Assembly (NCBI RefSeq): GCF_018127785.1
Contig: NZ_CP072389.1
Location: 62,001 to 126,000 of the forward strand
DNA: 64,000 nucleotides
Direction: 5' to 3'
From: Prevotella scopos JCM 17725
GTDB lineage: Bacteria; Bacteroidota; Bacteroidia; Bacteroidales; Bacteroidaceae
In this document: positions 61,106 through 64,000 of the stretch, piece by piece
How the letters are laid out: the number at the start of each line of letters is the position of its first letter
Position numbering within the stretch: position 1 is the first letter of the stretch
Notes under the pieces: model-generated
Told to the model about the DNA's origin: nothing
Database searches by the model: none
What the model saw: the letters and a program-made list of their open reading frames with translations, nothing else
Translations under genes and position numbers: made by a program

Positions 61106-62050
61106 TTAGAAAGTATAAGCAAGGTTGACTATAATCGAATTGCTAGCAGCATGATACTTACTATAGGCAAGGTTGAGTTTGAACTGTTCGAGGTTGATAC
61201 CTGCTCCAACACTGAAGCCAGCTCCATGCGCACTGGCATAGTCACTCTTGCCAACTGTCATCTCGTCCGACCGGCGGAAGTTATAACCACCACCAACCCA
61301 GATACTTTCAGAGAGTAAGATGTCTGCACCCAGATTCAGGTGATTAATGAAACGATAGTCGTAATGCGTGAGATCGACAAGCGTTGCCGACAATCTCACA
61401 GGCAGAGCAGTGAAGGTCTTGCTCACACCCACCTGTACATCAATTGGCATCTTACCATAATCCTCTTCGTAAGCCTTAATCTGACCACCGAGGTTCTTGG
61501 CAACCAATGATACCGACCATTGTCTCTCAGGTTCATACCAGTTCAGACCGAGATCTACGCCAACAGCCATTGAGTTGTAATTCCCAATATAGGAAGTGAT
61601 AAATTTAGCTGTGATACCACCCATCAAGTTACGTGCTAATTCGTAGGCAAAGATACCTTCAATAGCGATTTCATTAGCAGAGAAAGTACCCGTTTGCACG
61701 TTATTGGCATCAACTTCCTTCATCTTTCCATAGTTCATATATTGCACACCACCCGCCAGCGTAGCTTTTTCGCCCAAGGCTTTGGTATATGAAGCACCCA
61801 TATAATTGGCTCCATGCATATAATTCATATAGCTCAGTCCGACCGTTTTATCGCTCACCGATGAAGCCAGTGCAGGGTTGGAGAACATCAGTGAAGGGTC
61901 GTCCTCAATAATGGTTATATTCTCTCCGCCCAAAGCAGCGGCGTGCGCACTCACAGGCAGGCGCAAAAAGTTGTATTCAGTTTGACTCTCCTGTGCCCGC
62001 ATTACAGCTGCAAAAAGGGTTAAGAGGAGGGTGAAAACGATTTTTTTCAT
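61106..62050 (-). CDS. porQ: Type IX secretion system protein PorQ
   Basis: This 314-residue outer-membrane barrel protein has a signal peptide (~1-19). The PorQ/PorV-type opening is 'YNFLRLPVSAHAAALGG' then 'DPSLMFSNPALAS'. It ends in 'SNSIIVNLAYTF' with a final Phe. PorQ works with PorV and PorU in releasing or anchoring type IX cargo at the surface. The length matches the family. A minus-strand TAACTTTG at 62080-62073, ~25 bp upstream of the start, is a plausible promoter. Confidence 0.88.
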   Translation of the reverse strand: MKKIVFTLLLTLFAAVMRAQESQTEYNFLRLPVSAHAAALGGENITIIEDDPSLMFSNPALASSVSDKTVGLSYMNYMHGANYMGASYTKALGEKATLAGGVQYMNYGKMKEVDANNVQTGTFSANEIAIEGIFAYELARNLMGGITAKFITSYIGNYNSMAVGVDLGLNWYEPERQWSVSLVAKNLGGQIKAYEEDYGKMPIDVQVGVSKTFTALPVRLSATLVDLTHYDYRFINHLNLGADILLSESIWVGGGYNFRRSDEMTVGKSDYASAHGAGFSVGAGINLEQFKLNLAYSKYHAASNSIIVNLAYTF

Positions 62051-62190
62051 TTAATCTAAATTAATTTCTCGGCAAAGTTACATCTTTTTCCGAATATCTT
62101 ATTACTTTTGTCGATGCAACTTATAATGTAGCATCCTGTGCCCATTATGGTTTCTATAACGGCAGAAATAGGTGTTTAGTATATCTTATC

Positions 62191-62988
62191 TTGGAAATAA
62201 AGAAGTCAAATAGAGCAGATTTAGAGAATAAGCGGTGGGTTGGTTTCCTATTGGGAATCATCGTAGCCTTGTCTTTCTTCTTTGTTGCCATGGAATATAA
62301 TGCCTCGGGGAGCGACGATGATTCGGCTAATTCCAAGACCATTAAGAATGTCACGCTTCACGATATGGATATGCTACCAGCCATCGATCAGCAGGACCTT
62401 GCCAAGACACAGGAAGACAAGAAGCCCACGATGGAGGACTTGCTCAATCTCAAACGGCGTGATGTGCCGAATAAGGTTACACCTCACGATGCGGGTAGTA
62501 TGAACTCGAATGATAAGAAAACGGGTGCCCCACAGGTGAGTGATGAGCCTATCGTTATACCGATGGTGACCACGACACCTGAACCTCCGAAGATTAAGGA
62601 GGAAGCAAAGAAGGAGATGGAGAAGATGACCGATGACAACTCCGATCAGGTTGTTGAACGTTATGACGATAAGGTCAGCAAACGCATCCTCTCCCAAACG
62701 CCAACACCACCTGGTGGATGGGTGGAGTTTATGAAATGGCTCACAAAGACCTTGCAATATCCTGCTGCTGCAAAAGCGAACAATCAGCAGGGCATAGTGA
62801 ATATTACTTTTATCATTAACGTGGATGGTACGGTTAATGATGTTAGAGTAAAAAGCGGTAACGTACCCGTTCTTAACGACGAAGCATTGCGCGTTCTCAA
62901 GACAATGGGTAAGTGGAAGCCCGGCATAGAGAAGAATAAACCATGCCGGTCAATGATTGAAATCCCTGTTGTCTTCCAACTCTCTTGA
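62191..62988 (+). CDS. tonB: Energy transducer TonB
   Basis: This 265-residue protein uses a TTG start at 62191. The N-terminus 'MEIKKSNRADLENKRWVG' is the conserved opening of Bacteroidota TonB proteins, which supports that start. One transmembrane helix lies at ~17-35 ('GFLLGIIVALSFFFVAM'), then a Pro/Glu/Lys-rich periplasmic linker (~60-165). The TonB C-terminal domain (~180-265) has 'LQYPAAAKANNQQGIVNITFIINVDG' and 'KPGIEKNKPCRSMIEIPVVF'. It transmits proton-motive force to TonB-dependent receptors such as the SusC and thiamine receptors in this window. Confidence 0.9.
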   Translation: MEIKKSNRADLENKRWVGFLLGIIVALSFFFVAMEYNASGSDDDSANSKTIKNVTLHDMDMLPAIDQQDLAKTQEDKKPTMEDLLNLKRRDVPNKVTPHDAGSMNSNDKKTGAPQVSDEPIVIPMVTTTPEPPKIKEEAKKEMEKMTDDNSDQVVERYDDKVSKRILSQTPTPPGGWVEFMKWLTKTLQYPAAAKANNQQGIVNITFIINVDGTVNDVRVKSGNVPVLNDEALRVLKTMGKWKPGIEKNKPCRSMIEIPVVFQLS

Positions 62989-63053
62989 TGCGGTTGAGAG
63001 ACTAGGGCCTACTTTAATGATGATAATAAAATAACTTTTAACTTCAACTCTGT

Positions 63054-64000
63054 ATGTACACTGCTGATGACATTCTGAATAAAATCAATACGTATATAGA
63101 CAATCTCACTTACGAACGTAAGCCACAGAGTTTGTATGACCCTATAAAATACGTCCTCTCCTTGGGAGGAAAACGCATACGTCCTACGCTGATGCTCCTC
63201 TCTTATAATCTTTTTAAGGACGATCCCGAGACGATTCTCTCACCGGCTTGTGCCCTTGAGACTTATCATAACTATACACTTCTGCATGATGACTTGATGG
63301 ATGATGCACCACTTCGACGTGGACAGCAGACCGTCCACGTGCGTTGGGATGCGAATACCGCTATCCTCTCCGGCGACTCAATGCTTGTATTGGCTTTTGA
63401 GCGAATGGAACAATGCGACAGCAAACACCTCCGTGAAGTGCTTCGCCTCTTTACTGTTACGGCACTTGAGATTGGTGAAGGACAGCAATACGACATGGAG
63501 TTTGAGCATCGCAATGATGTAAAGGAGGAAGAGTACATCGAGATGATTCGCTTGAAGACGAGTGTTCTCTTGGCTTGTGCGATGAAGATTGGTGCCATCC
63601 TTGCTGATGCACCAGCTGAAGATGTAGAGAATCTCTATAAGTTTGGAGAACAGATTGGTCTGGCTTTCCAGTTACAAGACGATTACCTTGACGTTTATGG
63701 CGACCCAAAGGTGTTTGGTAAGAAGATAGGTGGTGATATTGTCTGCAACAAGAAGACTTACATGCTCATCAATGCTTTCAACAAGGCAAATGCCCGTCAG
63801 CGTAAAGAGTTAGAGAAGTGGTTTAACTGCGAAAACTTTAATCATGAAGAGAAAGTAGCTGCTGTCACCAATCTTTATAATAATATAGGTGTTGATAAGA
63901 TGGCGATTGAGCGCATCAACTATTATTTTGATGAGGCTAACAAATACCTCTCCGCAGTGAACTTGCCTGATGAACGTAAGGTAGAACTGTTAGCTTATGC
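63054..64000 (+). CDS. Polyprenyl (farnesyl/geranylgeranyl) diphosphate synthase, 3' end outside the window
   Basis: 315 residues are visible from ATG 63054; the stop is beyond base 64000. Trans-isoprenyl synthase motifs are complete: 'GGKRIRPTLMLLSYNLF', the first DDxxD at 79-83 ('LLHDDLMDDAPLRRG'), 'LKTSVLLACAMKIGA' and the second at 209-213 ('FQLQDDYLDVYGD'). The family joins isopentenyl diphosphate to allylic diphosphates. Residues before the first DDxxD are small and aromatic ('YHNYTLLHDD'), consistent with a short-chain product, but chain length is not certain. Confidence 0.9.
   Translation, partial: MYTADDILNKINTYIDNLTYERKPQSLYDPIKYVLSLGGKRIRPTLMLLSYNLFKDDPETILSPACALETYHNYTLLHDDLMDDAPLRRGQQTVHVRWDANTAILSGDSMLVLAFERMEQCDSKHLREVLRLFTVTALEIGEGQQYDMEFEHRNDVKEEEYIEMIRLKTSVLLACAMKIGAILADAPAEDVENLYKFGEQIGLAFQLQDDYLDVYGDPKVFGKKIGGDIVCNKKTYMLINAFNKANARQRKELEKWFNCENFNHEEKVAAVTNLYNNIGVDKMAIERINYYFDEANKYLSAVNLPDERKVELLAY

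Overview
The window is chromosomal DNA of a Bacteroidota bacterium, most likely an oral-type Prevotella. The evidence is SusC/SusD pairs, many lipoproteins with a Cys at about residue 21-30, a type IX secretion protein (PorQ), GLPGLI and Wzi families, moderate-to-low GC, and promoters of the Bacteroidota type (TAnnTTTG at -7, TTTG/TTGT about 20 nt upstream). The genus is an inference; no rRNA or tRNA gene was recognised.

Layout. (1) 1-5226: the 3' end of a SusC receptor, then SusD, a GH18 endo-glycosidase and two surface glycan-binding lipoproteins, which form the outer-surface half of an N-glycan utilisation locus. (2) 5309-7179: an IS1182-type element. (3) 7519-12159: two cassettes of a short peptide plus a large fimbrillin-like lipoprotein with a C-type-lectin-like C-terminus. 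(4) 12681-17200: a thiamine operon on the minus strand (TPP riboswitch, TonB-dependent receptor, PnuC-type transporter, thiamine pyrophosphokinase), invaded by palindromic repeats that supply the ends of two proteins. (5) 17343-36895: a mobile and defence island. It holds a broken IS256-like element, two almost identical IS3 elements, an AbiL-like ATPase/RloB pair, a GLPGLI/TonB-receptor pair, a UDG-like protein, a KAP NTPase, a PD-(D/E)XK nuclease, a degenerate FtsZ-like protein and a phosphoesterase. Copies and relics of one small gene (DNPH1/Rcl-like nucleotide N-hydrolase) recur between these cargoes like punctuation. (6) 37247-39953: a third peptide/lipoprotein cassette, with an (AC)n tract in its long leader and a 3' end that looks like the variable repeat of a diversity-generating retroelement. 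(7) 40241-40783: a promoter-bearing 66-bp tandem repeat in front of an orphan antitoxin whose VapC toxin is reduced to a 3' scrap. (8) 41133-43728: a three-gene HNH / AAA ATPase / DUF4435 operon resembling PARIS with an added nuclease. (9) 44160-53965: GH130, GH92, GH20, GH92, N-acetylhexosamine kinase and a CBM9-like protein, which form the exo-acting and cytoplasmic half of N-glycan breakdown. (10) 54462-64000: mostly housekeeping genes (Ogt, DUF308, histidine phosphatase, Wzi, lipocalin-like lipoprotein, PorQ, TonB, polyprenyl synthase).

How the genes fit together. The GH18 enzyme would release high-mannose N-glycans at the cell surface and SusCD would import them. The GH92 enzymes would trim alpha-mannose and GH20 would remove GlcNAc. 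GH130 would phosphorolyse Man-beta-1,4-GlcNAc, and the kinase would activate the GlcNAc. The two halves are separated by about 39 kb of insertion sequences, defence genes and surface-variation genes. The most interesting material is the DNPH1-punctuated defence array, the HNH-AAA-DUF4435 operon, the FtsZ-like protein, and the hypervariable-looking lipoprotein terminus with no reverse transcriptase nearby.
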